The notes beneath the pieces are model-generated. The model worked only from the letters and a program-made list of their open reading frames with translations. It had not been told where the DNA came from and did not search any database. From the NCBI RefSeq assembly GCF_030655195.1, contig NZ_JAURWA010000042.1:1-43888 (forward strand): a DNA stretch of 43,888 bases, in the 5' to 3' direction. The position numbers and the translations under genes were made by a program. This document shows positions 23,160 through 31,759 of this stretch, piece by piece. The stretch's first letter is position 1. Each line of letters starts with the position of its first letter. This DNA comes from Patulibacter sp. Its GTDB lineage: Bacteria > Actinomycetota > Thermoleophilia > Solirubrobacterales > Solirubrobacteraceae.

Positions 23160-24385
23160 GTCTGGTCCTGTTCCGTGGGACGGCGTCGACGGCGTCGACG
23201 GGGGTTGGCGAGGTGAAGGTACCGTGCGCGGAGGCCGTCGATCGAGGCCGATGCGGGGAACTCGTCGCGCACCCGGCGACGGCCACGGGCGGCCAGCGCG
23301 GCCCGGCGGTCCAGGTCCTCCAGCAGCGCGACGACGGCGTCGGCCAGGCCGTCGCGGTCGCCCTCGGGGACGATCTCCCCGGCGTCTCCCAGGACCTCGG
23401 AGAGGGACCCGCTGTCGTAGGCGACGACGGGCGTCCCGGCCTGCATGGCCTCGGCGACCGCCAGCCCGAACCCCTCGCGCCACCCACCGGGGTCGCGCAC
23501 GCTGGGGGCCACGAGCACGTCGCCGCCCGCGATGAGCTCGACCGCGTCGGAGCGGTGCCCGGTGAGCACGACGCGGTCGCCCACGCCCGTCACCTCGGCC
23601 GCGCGGAGGATCTCCTCGTCGAGACCCGGGAACGCCGGGTCCGACGGGCCGACCAGCAGGACGCGGACCGTCGGCCGGCGCGCGACGATGCGCGGGAGCG
23701 CGGCCACGAGCTCGAGCTGGCCCTTCCCCAGCGCGATCCGGCCCACGAGGACGAGGACCTCGGGCGCAGCCTCGCCCCCGGCGTCGTGTCGGGGGTCCTC
23801 CCCCGCCCCGTCCGCCGCGTCGTCCGGTCCGCCGAGCCCCAGGGCGGCGAGCACGCGGGCGCGACCGGTGGCGCGGTCCACGGTGCGCTCGGGGATGCCG
23901 TTGCGGACGACGCCGGCCCGCCGGCGCCGTCGCGCGAACGGTGCCATCACGGTGCGGCTCACCCCGACGACGTCCGCGCAGCCGAGCGCCACGAGCCGCG
24001 AGAGCCGGACGTCCCCCGTGGTGTCGTGCTTCATCCACAGGATCCGCCCGCACCCCGGTCCGGCCAGGACGCAGAGCAGCGCCGCCTTGATCCCGTTCGC
24101 GTGCACCACGTCGGCGTCGAGCGCCAGCAGCGCCCGGCGCAGGCGGAGCGCGGCCCCGGGGAGGCCCCGCCCGCGCGGCGCGGGGACGACCGCGACCCGA
24201 CGGCCCGCCCCGCGCAGGGCGGACACCAGCGGTCCGTCCTGCAGGACGACCACCCCCGCGACCCAGCCGTCGCCCAGGGCGTCGACGACCCCCGTCATCA
24301 CGGCCTCGGCGCCCCCGAGCACCGCGCTCGGCGCGACGAACGCGACGCGGACCGGGCGTGGCCCGCGGGATGCCCGTCCCGTCAC
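23156..24385 (-). CDS. GT4-family glycosyltransferase
   Basis: The 409-residue GT-B protein begins with VRVAFVAPSAVLGGAEAVMT (about residues 12-31) and carries VLVLVGRIALGKGQLELVAA. It also has the donor-binding EX7E pattern in REGFGLAVAEAMQAGTPVVA. A low-complexity Asp/Gly/Glu insertion of about 25 residues interrupts the region just before the C-terminal domain. The tail is strongly basic (a run of seven Arg after NP), possibly a membrane contact. GTG 24385 overlaps the previous stop by 4 bp. Confidence 0.9.
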   Translation of the reverse strand: MTGRASRGPRPVRVAFVAPSAVLGGAEAVMTGVVDALGDGWVAGVVVLQDGPLVSALRGAGRRVAVVPAPRGRGLPGAALRLRRALLALDADVVHANGIKAALLCVLAGPGCGRILWMKHDTTGDVRLSRLVALGCADVVGVSRTVMAPFARRRRRAGVVRNGIPERTVDRATGRARVLAALGLGGPDDAADGAGEDPRHDAGGEAAPEVLVLVGRIALGKGQLELVAALPRIVARRPTVRVLLVGPSDPAFPGLDEEILRAAEVTGVGDRVVLTGHRSDAVELIAGGDVLVAPSVRDPGGWREGFGLAVAEAMQAGTPVVAYDSGSLSEVLGDAGEIVPEGDRDGLADAVVALLEDLDRRAALAARGRRRVRDEFPASASIDGLRARYLHLANPRRRRRRRPTEQDQT

Positions 24386-25563
24386 CGCGGGCCGCCCGCC
24401 CCGGTCCCGCCGCGACCGTGTCGCGAGGTGTGCGGGGCGTCCCGCCGGTCGCGGATCCGGTCGATCGCCGCGGTCAGCTCGCGGCCGAACGCCTCGGCGG
24501 AGAAGCGCTCGGCCTGTCGGGCGTAGACCGCGGGGTCGGCGTCGAGGTCGTCGAGCCGCCGGATGCACGCGGCGAACGCGTCGGCCGTGGGCTCGGGGCA
24601 GAGGAACCCCGTCCGCCCGTCGACGACCGTCTCGAGGGCCCCGCCGGCGGCCAGCGCGATGACGGGCTTGCCCGAGGCGTTGGCCTCGAGCGGCAGGAGA
24701 CCGAAGTCCTCCTGCCCCGGCAGGATCGCGGCACGACACGACGCGAAGAGCTCCAGCAGCGTGGCGTCGTCGACCCGTCCGTGCAGGACGACGCCCTTCG
24801 GCGCCACGGCCCGGAGCGGCTCCAGGAGCGGCCCGGTGCCGACGATGTCGAGCCCGACGCCGGCCGCCTGCGCCGCGGCCATCGCCACGTCGACCCGCTT
24901 GTACGGGAGCAGCCGCGAGACGAGGAGCAGCCGGGTCCCGGGCGGCGACGGCGTGAAGGCGGACGTGTCGACCGGCGGGTAGACCACGTCGCTCCGGCGG
25001 CCGTAGACGGCGGCGATCCGGTCCGCCACGAGCCGCGAGATGGCGATGTACCCGTCCGGGAGGCGCGCCTTCCCCAGGTCCCAGCGACGGAGGGCGCGCA
25101 GCGGGAGCGCGGCCGCCGGGTGGGGCCGCTCGCCGCCCGTCAGGCGCGGGTAGAGCCAGCGGGCCGGCGTGTAGCAGTAGACGACGTGCGTGCTGCCCGG
25201 CGCCGTCCGCACGCCGTGCGCCCAGCCGCTGGAGCTCGAGACGACGAGGTCGTTGCGCAGGACGCCCAGCGAGCGCATCGCGGACGGCAGCACCGGTGCC
25301 AGGGCGCGGAACCGCTCGTCGACGGGCAGCCGGTCCACCCACGAGGTCCGCACGTCGCGCGCCCGGAACTCCGGGTAGACCGACCCGGGGCGGTAGAGCG
25401 AGGTGTGGATCGGTGCGTCGGGCCAGAGCGCGCTCATGGCGAGCACGACGCGCTCGGCGCCGCCGAACTGGTTCAGGTAGTCGTGGACGATCGCCACCGG
25501 GGCGTCGGCGACGGGCGCGCCGGACGTCCCCGGAGCACGGACCGGTTCAGCTGGTCGCGGCAC
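24382..25563 (-). CDS. GT4-family glycosyltransferase (WbaZ-like)
   Basis: The 393-residue protein resembles WbaZ-type mannosyltransferases. VAIVHDYLNQFGGAERVVLA lies near the N terminus, VVYCYTPARWLYPRL in the acceptor domain, and LLLVSRLLPYKRVDVAMAAA opens the donor domain. PGQEDFGLLPLEANASGKPV gives the EX7E motif. It is first in the four-gene operon. The start is uncertain: GTG 25563 gives a 22-residue Pro-rich lead, while GTG 25497 would begin directly at the conserved block. A promoter-like TAGCAT lies about 70 bp upstream. Confidence 0.88.
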   Translation of the reverse strand: MPRPAEPVRAPGTSGAPVADAPVAIVHDYLNQFGGAERVVLAMSALWPDAPIHTSLYRPGSVYPEFRARDVRTSWVDRLPVDERFRALAPVLPSAMRSLGVLRNDLVVSSSSGWAHGVRTAPGSTHVVYCYTPARWLYPRLTGGERPHPAAALPLRALRRWDLGKARLPDGYIAISRLVADRIAAVYGRRSDVVYPPVDTSAFTPSPPGTRLLLVSRLLPYKRVDVAMAAAQAAGVGLDIVGTGPLLEPLRAVAPKGVVLHGRVDDATLLELFASCRAAILPGQEDFGLLPLEANASGKPVIALAAGGALETVVDGRTGFLCPEPTADAFAACIRRLDDLDADPAVYARQAERFSAEAFGRELTAAIDRIRDRRDAPHTSRHGRGGTGAGGPR

Positions 25564-25631
25564 GGCGGGGGTCGCGGAGGGACGCTCGGGGGTTCATGTC
25601 TGCGGTGCACGCACGTCGCGCGGCGGGCCGC

Positions 25632-25637
25632 ATGCTA
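25632..25637 (-). promoter_or_regulatory. Candidate -10 of the GT4-GT4-methyltransferase operon
   Basis: Minus-strand TAGCAT would start transcription near 25625 and leave a leader of about 60 bases before GTG 25563. It lies 5 bp downstream of the NUDIX stop codon, so read-through from NUDIX is also possible. Confidence 0.45.
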
Positions 25638-25642
25638 CCCCG

Positions 25643-26194
25643 TCAGACACCGGGCAGGCCGTGGATCATCGCCCACTGCAGCGCGATGATCGTCTTGGCG
25701 TCCGAGACCTGCTCGAGCGCCCCCTCCAGGTCGCCGACGGGCCACCGGACGACCTCGATCCGTTCGTCCTCCCCGCTGTCGGTGCGCTGCGCCGTCAGGT
25801 CCCACGCGACGTAGAGGTGGGCGGTCTCGTCGAGGATCCCGACGGACGGCTGGAACGTCAGCATCGGCCGCAGGCTCGCGGCGGCGAACCCGACCTCCTC
25901 GGTCAGCTCGCGCCGCGCGCAGTCGGCCGGGTCCTCCCCGGGCCTGTCCAGACGGCCGGCGGGGATCTCGAGGCTGTCGGACCGCCCGATCGCCTCGCGC
26001 GGCTGCCGGGTCAGCAGGAGGTCGGAGCCGTCGTGGACGAGCATCCCGACGGAGCCCGTCGTGCGGATGATCTCGCGGCGGACCTCCGCGCCGTCCGCGT
26101 ACCGGAAGGTGTCCTCGACGAGGTGCACGACCCGTCCGTCGTGGAGGGTGGTGCCGCCGGTGCGTTCGAACCGGCGGTCGGGTGGGGTCGACAT
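25643..26194 (-). CDS. NUDIX hydrolase, ADP-ribose pyrophosphatase type
   Basis: The 183-residue protein carries EIPAGRLDRPGEDPADCARR and then RELTEEVGF, the NUDIX box preceded by the EIPAG signature of ADP-ribose/ADP-sugar pyrophosphatases. One extra residue sits between the box Gly and the first Glu compared with the strict G-x5-E spacing. It should hydrolyse ADP-ribose or related nucleotide sugars in the cytoplasm. In M. tuberculosis the equivalent gene lies between pyrG and xerD, which explains its position here. TACCGT ends 6 bp before ATG 26194. Confidence 0.92.
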   Translation of the reverse strand: MSTPPDRRFERTGGTTLHDGRVVHLVEDTFRYADGAEVRREIIRTTGSVGMLVHDGSDLLLTRQPREAIGRSDSLEIPAGRLDRPGEDPADCARRELTEEVGFAAASLRPMLTFQPSVGILDETAHLYVAWDLTAQRTDSGEDERIEVVRWPVGDLEGALEQVSDAKTIIALQWAMIHGLPGV

Positions 26195-26200
26195 GCGGCC

Positions 26201-26206
26201 ACGGTA
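26201..26206 (-). promoter_or_regulatory. Candidate -10 (TACCGT) for a leaderless NUDIX mRNA
   Basis: Minus-strand TACCGT is followed by 6 bases (GGCCGC) and ATG 26194. It is the same hexamer as before mutM and tlyA. Confidence 0.45.
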
Positions 26207-26383
26207 GCGGCGGGCGCGGCGCGCCGCGAGGCCCGGGCCGCTCCGCGGCGGGGTCCGCGGACCGGGGGATCCGCCGGGAGCGGTCCGGTGGAGCCGACGT
26301 CCCGCGGAGGGGGGCCCGACCGGCACCGCGAGGGGGATCCGGCCACCGGGGCGATATTCCCCTGGCTCCCCCGGCGCCGCTGG

Positions 26384-26389
26384 TAGCGT
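26384..26389 (+). promoter_or_regulatory. Candidate -10 of the Wzc-Wzy-Wzx operon
   Basis: TAGCGT would start transcription near 26396, giving a 22-base leader that contains GAGG at about 9 bp before GTG 26418. The 223-bp divergent region shared with the NUDIX gene holds no other gene. Confidence 0.4.
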
Positions 26390-26417
26390 ACGCGCCTGTT
26401 CGACCGAGGTCACACTT

Positions 26418-27923
26418 GTGGACGAGTCACCGAATTCCGTACCGCTTCGCGAGTACCTCGACGTCCTGCGGCGCCAACGCGCGCTGATCATCGGGATCGT
26501 GATCGTCGCCCTCGTGGCGTCGGTCGTGTTCTCCCTGACCCGTCAGGTGACCTACACGGCGGTCGCGAAGGTCGGCTTCAACGACCAGAGCCAGGACCTC
26601 CAGGCGCTCGGGACGCCCGCCGCCCCGGCCGCGACGCCCGAGAAGGCCGCGGCCGCGCAGGCCACGACGATCACCGGTGCTGAGGTCGCGGAGCGCGTGC
26701 GGGCGAAGCTCCGGCTCACCACCCCGGCCTCCGAGCTCCAGTCGAAGATCCAGGCCGTGGTGGAGCCGGCCAGCAACCTGGTGGACATCACGGCCGAGGC
26801 CGGGACCGCGCAGCTCGCGACGGACCTCGCCAACGCGTTCGCCGCGGAGTCCCGCGACCTGATCGCGCAGCAGACGAGCGCGCGGTACACCGCTGCCGCG
26901 CGCGACCTGCAGCGGACCGCCGCGCGACTGGGCGACGGGGCCGACGCGGTCACCCAGGCCACCTACCTGCAGCAGATCACGCGCCTGCAGGGCCTCGCAC
27001 GCCTCGCGCGGCCCGTGGACGTCGTCGAGGCCGCCGAGCGCCCCGACAGCCCCACGTCGCCCCGGCCGGTGCGCAACGGCGTCCTCGCCCTGGTCCTCGG
27101 TCTCGTGCTCGCGCTCGTCGCGGTCTTCCTCCGCCAGGCCCTGGACCGCCGGATCCGGGACGTCGCCGACGTCCGCGGGCTCGTCGACCGGCCGGTCCTC
27201 GGGACCATCAAGGGCGACGCCCTGGGGAAGAGCCCGTCCGCCACGGGCGGCAAGGAGGCCCTGTCGGACGAGCACCTCGAGGCCTTCCGCATCCTGCGCA
27301 CGAACGTCGGCTTCCAGCTGGCGGACGCCCGGGCCCAGGTCGTGGTGGTCACCAGCCCGCTGCCCGAGGAGGGCAAGTCGACCGTCTCGACCTTCCTCGC
27401 GCACGTCGAGGCGGCATCCGGCCGGCGGACCCTCCTCGTCGACTGCGACCTGCGGCGCCCGACCGTGGCGTCGCGCTTCGGTCTGCAGGCCGAGCCCGGC
27501 CTCTCGGACTACCTGCAGGGCCTCGCGGAGCCCGAGGACATCATCCAGACCGTGCCCGGCGGGGCGCAGGGCGGGGAGCTCGTCTGCATCGCGGCCGGCC
27601 GATCGGTGCCCGACCCGGCGGTCCTCCTGGCGAGCGAGCGCTTCCGGACCTTCGTCGCCGAGGTCTCGGCCGCCTACGACTACGTCGTCATCGACACCCC
27701 GCCGCTGCTGCCGGTGGGCGACACCCTCGAGATCGTGCCCCACGCCGCCGCCGTCCTGCTCTGCCTGCGACGCGGCCAGACGACCCGCGACCAGGCCGCT
27801 GCGGCCGTCGAGGTGCTCGGGCGGCTGCCGGACCGCCCGACGGGGATCGTCCTGACCGACGCCCGCGACGAGGGCTTCGCCTACTACGCCTACTCCCATG
27901 CGTACGCTCCCGCCGGCGCCTGA
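26418..27923 (+). CDS. Polysaccharide co-polymerase / bacterial tyrosine kinase (Wzc-like)
   Basis: The 501-residue protein controls chain length and export of polysaccharide. It has an N-terminal Wzz part with membrane helices at about 21-40 and 220-238 and an external loop of about 180 residues. The cytoplasmic BY-kinase follows, with the Walker A-like PLPEEGKST (314-322), Walker A' LLVDCDLRRP (339-348) and Walker B YVVIDTPP (422-429). A tyrosine-rich C-terminal tail (Tyr489, 490, 492 and 496) would be the autophosphorylation cluster. Fusion of Wzz and kinase in one chain is Wzc-like, although the cell is probably monoderm. It leads a five-gene operon. Confidence 0.93.
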   Translation: MDESPNSVPLREYLDVLRRQRALIIGIVIVALVASVVFSLTRQVTYTAVAKVGFNDQSQDLQALGTPAAPAATPEKAAAAQATTITGAEVAERVRAKLRLTTPASELQSKIQAVVEPASNLVDITAEAGTAQLATDLANAFAAESRDLIAQQTSARYTAAARDLQRTAARLGDGADAVTQATYLQQITRLQGLARLARPVDVVEAAERPDSPTSPRPVRNGVLALVLGLVLALVAVFLRQALDRRIRDVADVRGLVDRPVLGTIKGDALGKSPSATGGKEALSDEHLEAFRILRTNVGFQLADARAQVVVVTSPLPEEGKSTVSTFLAHVEAASGRRTLLVDCDLRRPTVASRFGLQAEPGLSDYLQGLAEPEDIIQTVPGGAQGGELVCIAAGRSVPDPAVLLASERFRTFVAEVSAAYDYVVIDTPPLLPVGDTLEIVPHAAAVLLCLRRGQTTRDQAAAAVEVLGRLPDRPTGIVLTDARDEGFAYYAYSHAYAPAGA

Positions 27924-27947
27924 GCGGAACGGCGGGGTCGTGTCGCG

Positions 27948-29339
27948 TTGAGCGCCCCGGCCCGCCTCGCACCCCGCACCCCGCGGATCCCCGACGGATC
28001 GACGTTCGCCGTCGGGCTGCTGGCGGTCGCCGCCCTGCTCGGGCTGGCGGTCGCGGCCTCCGGGTCGCCGGTCCTCGTGGTCGGCGGCGTCCTCGCCCTC
28101 GTGTGGCTCGGCTTCGCGTTCGCGCGGCCGCTCCCCGCGCTGGCGGTCGCCGTCCTGGCCATCCCCCTGGACACGTTCGCCGCCGGCGGGGCCATCTCGC
28201 CCGCCCAGGGGCTGCTGCTGCTGACCGCCGTGGGAGCCGGGGCCCGGTGGTGGGCCACCCGTCCCTTGGCGGTCGTCCCGACGACCGTGGGCGTCGGGCT
28301 CGCGATCCTCGTGATCGCCAGCGGGACGGGCGTCCTGTTCGCGCCGCAGCCGTCGTATCCCCTCAGGCAGGTCGTCAACTGGGGCGCCTGCCTCCTGCTC
28401 TTCAACGCGCTGGTGTCCGCCCCGCGGACCGAGGACGTCCGACGCGTGATCCTGGCCTTCGCGGTGTGCGGCGGACTCGTCGGGCTCCTCGCGGCCGTCG
28501 CGCCGGCCACCGGACCGGTCCTCTACGACCCCGCCATCGGCGAGCGGGCCGCCGGGAGCTTCGGCAGTCCCAACGGGCTCGGCATCTTCCTCGCCCTCGC
28601 CATCCCGTGCCAGCTCGCGCTGCTCCTGAAGGGGCCGGTCCTGTGGCGGCCGCCGATGGCCGTCGCCCTGCTGTGCGCCACGTTCGGGCTCAGCCTCACG
28701 CTGTCGCGCGGCGCGTTCCTCGGCCTGGCGGTCGGCCTGCTCGTGCTCATGCTCTGGCGGCCGTTCCGTCGCGCCGCAGGAGCCGGCGTCCTGCTGCTCG
28801 TCGTGCTGAGCATCGTCGGCGCGAACCCGCTGACGTCCTCCGTCGACGCCGACAGGATCGTCTCCCGGATCTCGGGGACGTCGAGCGAGGCGGGGACCGA
28901 TCCGCGGGGCCAGGTCTACCGCACCGTCCCGCGGATGGTCGCCGACCGCCCGCTGCTCGGCGTCGGCGCGCTCGAGTTCCGCGACTACTCCGTCCAGTAC
29001 GGGATCCCCATCACGGGTGGCGTGACGACGCACGCCCACAACATCGCGCTCACGATCCTCGTCGAGCTCGGGATCTTCGGCCTGATCGGCCTGGTCGCCT
29101 TCTCGGTGGGGCTCGTCGCGGCGATCCGCCGCGCGGTCAGCGCCAGGGCGGAGCTCGACCGCGCGCTCGCCTTCGGGCTCGGGGCCTCGTTCGTCGCCCT
29201 GGCGGTCCAGGGACTCGTGGACTACCCCCTCGAGAACTTCAACATCGCCGTGGCCGTCTTCGTGCTCGCGGGATGCGCCACGCACCTCGGGCTCGTCGCC
29301 CATCGTCGTCCCCGATCGGAGGATCTCCGTGTCCCGTGA
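27948..29339 (+). CDS. O-antigen ligase/polymerase family membrane protein (Wzy-like)
   Basis: The 463-residue protein has about 12 hydrophobic helices, for example VGLLAVAALLGLAVAA and AVALLCATFGLSLTLSRGAF. A large external loop of roughly 80 residues (SSVDADRIVSRI to THAHNIALTILVELG) carries the Wzy/WaaL pattern, with PLLGVGALEFRDY and then HAHNIALTILVELGIFG. It probably polymerises lipid-linked repeat units outside the membrane. The start is uncertain: TTG 27948 is the best in-frame candidate, 24 bp after the kinase gene. It overlaps the next gene by 11 bp. Confidence 0.88.
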   Translation: MSAPARLAPRTPRIPDGSTFAVGLLAVAALLGLAVAASGSPVLVVGGVLALVWLGFAFARPLPALAVAVLAIPLDTFAAGGAISPAQGLLLLTAVGAGARWWATRPLAVVPTTVGVGLAILVIASGTGVLFAPQPSYPLRQVVNWGACLLLFNALVSAPRTEDVRRVILAFAVCGGLVGLLAAVAPATGPVLYDPAIGERAAGSFGSPNGLGIFLALAIPCQLALLLKGPVLWRPPMAVALLCATFGLSLTLSRGAFLGLAVGLLVLMLWRPFRRAAGAGVLLLVVLSIVGANPLTSSVDADRIVSRISGTSSEAGTDPRGQVYRTVPRMVADRPLLGVGALEFRDYSVQYGIPITGGVTTHAHNIALTILVELGIFGLIGLVAFSVGLVAAIRRAVSARAELDRALAFGLGASFVALAVQGLVDYPLENFNIAVAVFVLAGCATHLGLVAHRRPRSEDLRVP

Positions 29340-30213
29340 CCCGTGGCGGACCGTCCCGGCCGCCGCCCAGGACGATCCGCTGGCCCTCGCCGAGCACCTC
29401 GACATCGAGGTCTGGCTGCCCGGGGCCGAGCGGTCGAGTCCGCGCCGCCACGCGGGGAGGATCGTGCGCGAGTCGCTGCGCGGTCGTCTGCCCGTGCGGT
29501 ACGCGACCGACTCCTGGCGGGTGCCCTTCGACCGGCTGCTCGCCGAGTCGCTGCGCCCGGGCATCCGCATCCTCGACGTCGGAGCGGGGTCGTTGCCCGT
29601 CGTCCCCGTCGAGGATCGGCCGCCGGGCGTCGAGTACGTGGGTCTGGACGTCGAGGAGGACGAGCTGTTGAAGGCTCCCCCGGGCTCCTACGACGACCAT
29701 CGGGTCGCCGACATCACGGTCCTCCAGCCGGACCTCGTCGGCCAGTTCGACCTCGTCCTCTCGTGGCTGACGATGGAGCACGTCGAGAACGTCCCGCTGG
29801 CCCTGCACAACCTGGGCCGCTACCAGCGACCGGGCGGCAGGTTCCTCGGCTACCTCGCCGGCTCGTGGTCGATCGGCTCGGTCCTCAACCGCGTGGTCCC
29901 GCACTCCGCCGCGAAGCTGCTCATGCACCGGCTGCTGGGCCGGCAGCCCGAGACCGTGTTCCGCGCGCACTACGACCACTGCACCTACGACGAGCTGACG
30001 ACGGTCGGCGAGACCGCGTGGGGCCGCGCGACGGTGGTCCCGGTGTTCACCGCGGGCTGGTACTTCTCGTTCTCCCCCGCGCTGCGGGCCGCCTACCTGC
30101 TGTACGAGGAGTGGGCGGCGTCCGGGGCGCACCCGAACCTGGCGTCGTACTACATCCTCGACGCCGTCGCGGCCGAGGACCCGGACGACCCCCCGGCCTC
30201 CGGCCGAGCCTGA
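29329..30213 (+). CDS. Class I SAM-dependent methyltransferase
   Basis: The 294-residue protein has motif I IRILDVGAGSLPVVP (about residues 79-93), motif II YVGLDVEEDELLK, and FDLVLSWLTMEHVENVPLAL followed by GRYQRPGGRFLGYLAG. Its C-terminal third, with FRAHYDHCTYDELTTVG, looks like a substrate domain. GTG 29329 lies inside the end of the polymerase gene and follows GGAGGAT, so it is efficiently coupled. Its place between polymerase and flippase makes a glycan methylation role likely. Confidence 0.86.
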   Translation: MSRDPWRTVPAAAQDDPLALAEHLDIEVWLPGAERSSPRRHAGRIVRESLRGRLPVRYATDSWRVPFDRLLAESLRPGIRILDVGAGSLPVVPVEDRPPGVEYVGLDVEEDELLKAPPGSYDDHRVADITVLQPDLVGQFDLVLSWLTMEHVENVPLALHNLGRYQRPGGRFLGYLAGSWSIGSVLNRVVPHSAAKLLMHRLLGRQPETVFRAHYDHCTYDELTTVGETAWGRATVVPVFTAGWYFSFSPALRAAYLLYEEWAASGAHPNLASYYILDAVAAEDPDDPPASGRA

Positions 30214-30220
30214 GCCGGCG

Positions 30221-31759
30221 ATGGCCGACGAGCCCAGCAGCGTCGCGGGCGCTCCCGCCGCCGCGGTCGCGGGAGCCCCCGGCGACGTCACCGGCATCCC
30301 CGCCACCGACGCGGACGGCCACGGCGGCGTCGCGGGCGCGCGGCGGATCGCCGCGAACTCGGTGATCCAGGCCGGTGGCGAGGCCGGCAGCAAGGTCGCC
30401 ATGCTCGTCCTCTACGCCGTCATGGCGCGGGAGCTCGGACAGCAGGACTTCGGCGACTTCACCTCCGCCGCGTCGCTCGCGCTGCTCGTCCTCGTCGCCG
30501 GCTTCGGCGTCGACTTCACGACGACGAAGCTCGTCGCCCGCGGCGACGTCGCCGCCGGCGACGCGTTCCGCGACTCCGTCACCACGAAGGTCGGGCTCGG
30601 CGTCCTCGTGATCGCCGCGGTGGTCGGCGTCGCCGCGATCGGCGGGTACGACCGGCAGGTCGTGATCGGGACCGCGCTCCTCGGCCTCGCGACGCTCATC
30701 GAGCTGGTGACCATGAGCGTGCACGCGGTGCTCCGGGGCGTGGAGCGCACCGGGCCGATCGCCCAGGGCCAGCTGCTCCAGCGCTCGGCGACCGCGTTCC
30801 TCGGGATCGCGGCCCTGACGCAGGGCGCCGGGCTGGTCGTCGTGGCCCTGATCTGGATCGCGTGCGCGACGATCGGCCTGCTCTTCACCCTGTCCCGTGC
30901 CCTCCGCATCGGGGCGGTGCCGCACGGGCGACGCAGCGCGGCCGGTGCCCGCGCCGTCCTCCGCGACTCGTTCGGTCTGGGCCTCTCGTCGGTGTTCGGG
31001 GCGGCGCTCTCGAGGCTCGACGTCATCATCCTCGGCCTGCTGCAGCCCGCCACCGCCGTCGCGCTCTACGGCGCGAGCTACCGCCTGTTCGAGAGCTGCC
31101 TCTTCGTCGTCGCGACGTTCGCCTTCGCCGCGTTCCCGATGCTGTCCCGCATCGGGCCCGACGACCGGGCCGCGATGGGCGTCGCGTACGGCAGGGTGCT
31201 CAAGGTCCTCGTCGTGACGACCGCACCGATGGTGCTGGCGCTGACCCTGTTCGCTGACCCGATCATCGAGCTCGTCTACGGACCGCAGTACGTCGACGCG
31301 GTGTCGGGTCTGCAGCTCCTGGCCCCGGCGATCCTGTTCACCGGAGCGTTCACGATGACCTGCAACGTGCTCGCCGCGCTGGGCCGTCAGCGCGCCGTCG
31401 TCGCGGGGCTCCTCGTCGGGGCGGCGTGCAACGCCGGCCTGAACCTCGCCCTGGTGCCCCCGCACGCCGAGGACGGCGCCGCCCTGGCGATGTCGCTCTC
31501 GATGGCGCTGACCGCCGGACTGCTGTTCGTGCTCGCCCGTCGCGCGACGGGTCCGGTCCTCGTGGTCCGGGCGACGGCGGGTCCGCTCGTCGCCTCCGCG
31601 GCCGCCGTCGCCGCGGTCCTCGCGCTCGGGGACGCCCTGGCGGTCCTGCCCGTCGCCATGGCCGTCTACGCGGGTGTCCTGGTGCTGGCGGAGCGGTCGT
31701 TGTTCCCGGCGGACTTCCGCGCTGTCAGACAGGTCCTCGTGCGCCGCTCCGTGTCATGA
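30221..31759 (+). CDS. Lipopolysaccharide-type flippase (Wzx/MATE-like)
   Basis: The 512-residue protein has an Ala/Gly-rich cytosolic N terminus of about 40 residues. About 14 hydrophobic helices follow, in the polysaccharide-transporter arrangement: IAANSVIQAGGEAGSKVAML, later SFGLGLSSVFGAALSRLDVI, then YGASYRLFESCLFVVATFAF. It should flip undecaprenyl-linked repeat units to the outer face for the polymerase. ATG 30221 is 7 bp after the methyltransferase stop. Its own stop overlaps the next ATG (ATGA). Confidence 0.92.
   Translation: MADEPSSVAGAPAAAVAGAPGDVTGIPATDADGHGGVAGARRIAANSVIQAGGEAGSKVAMLVLYAVMARELGQQDFGDFTSAASLALLVLVAGFGVDFTTTKLVARGDVAAGDAFRDSVTTKVGLGVLVIAAVVGVAAIGGYDRQVVIGTALLGLATLIELVTMSVHAVLRGVERTGPIAQGQLLQRSATAFLGIAALTQGAGLVVVALIWIACATIGLLFTLSRALRIGAVPHGRRSAAGARAVLRDSFGLGLSSVFGAALSRLDVIILGLLQPATAVALYGASYRLFESCLFVVATFAFAAFPMLSRIGPDDRAAMGVAYGRVLKVLVVTTAPMVLALTLFADPIIELVYGPQYVDAVSGLQLLAPAILFTGAFTMTCNVLAALGRQRAVVAGLLVGAACNAGLNLALVPPHAEDGAALAMSLSMALTAGLLFVLARRATGPVLVVRATAGPLVASAAAVAAVLALGDALAVLPVAMAVYAGVLVLAERSLFPADFRAVRQVLVRRSVS

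Noticed and set aside
26427..29570. Open minus-strand frame of over 1000 codons opposite the kinase and polymerase genes
   Set aside because: It lies antisense to two well-supported genes, is dominated by Asp, Gly, Arg and Glu in low-complexity runs, and shows no domain; long antisense frames are expected in very GC-rich DNA.
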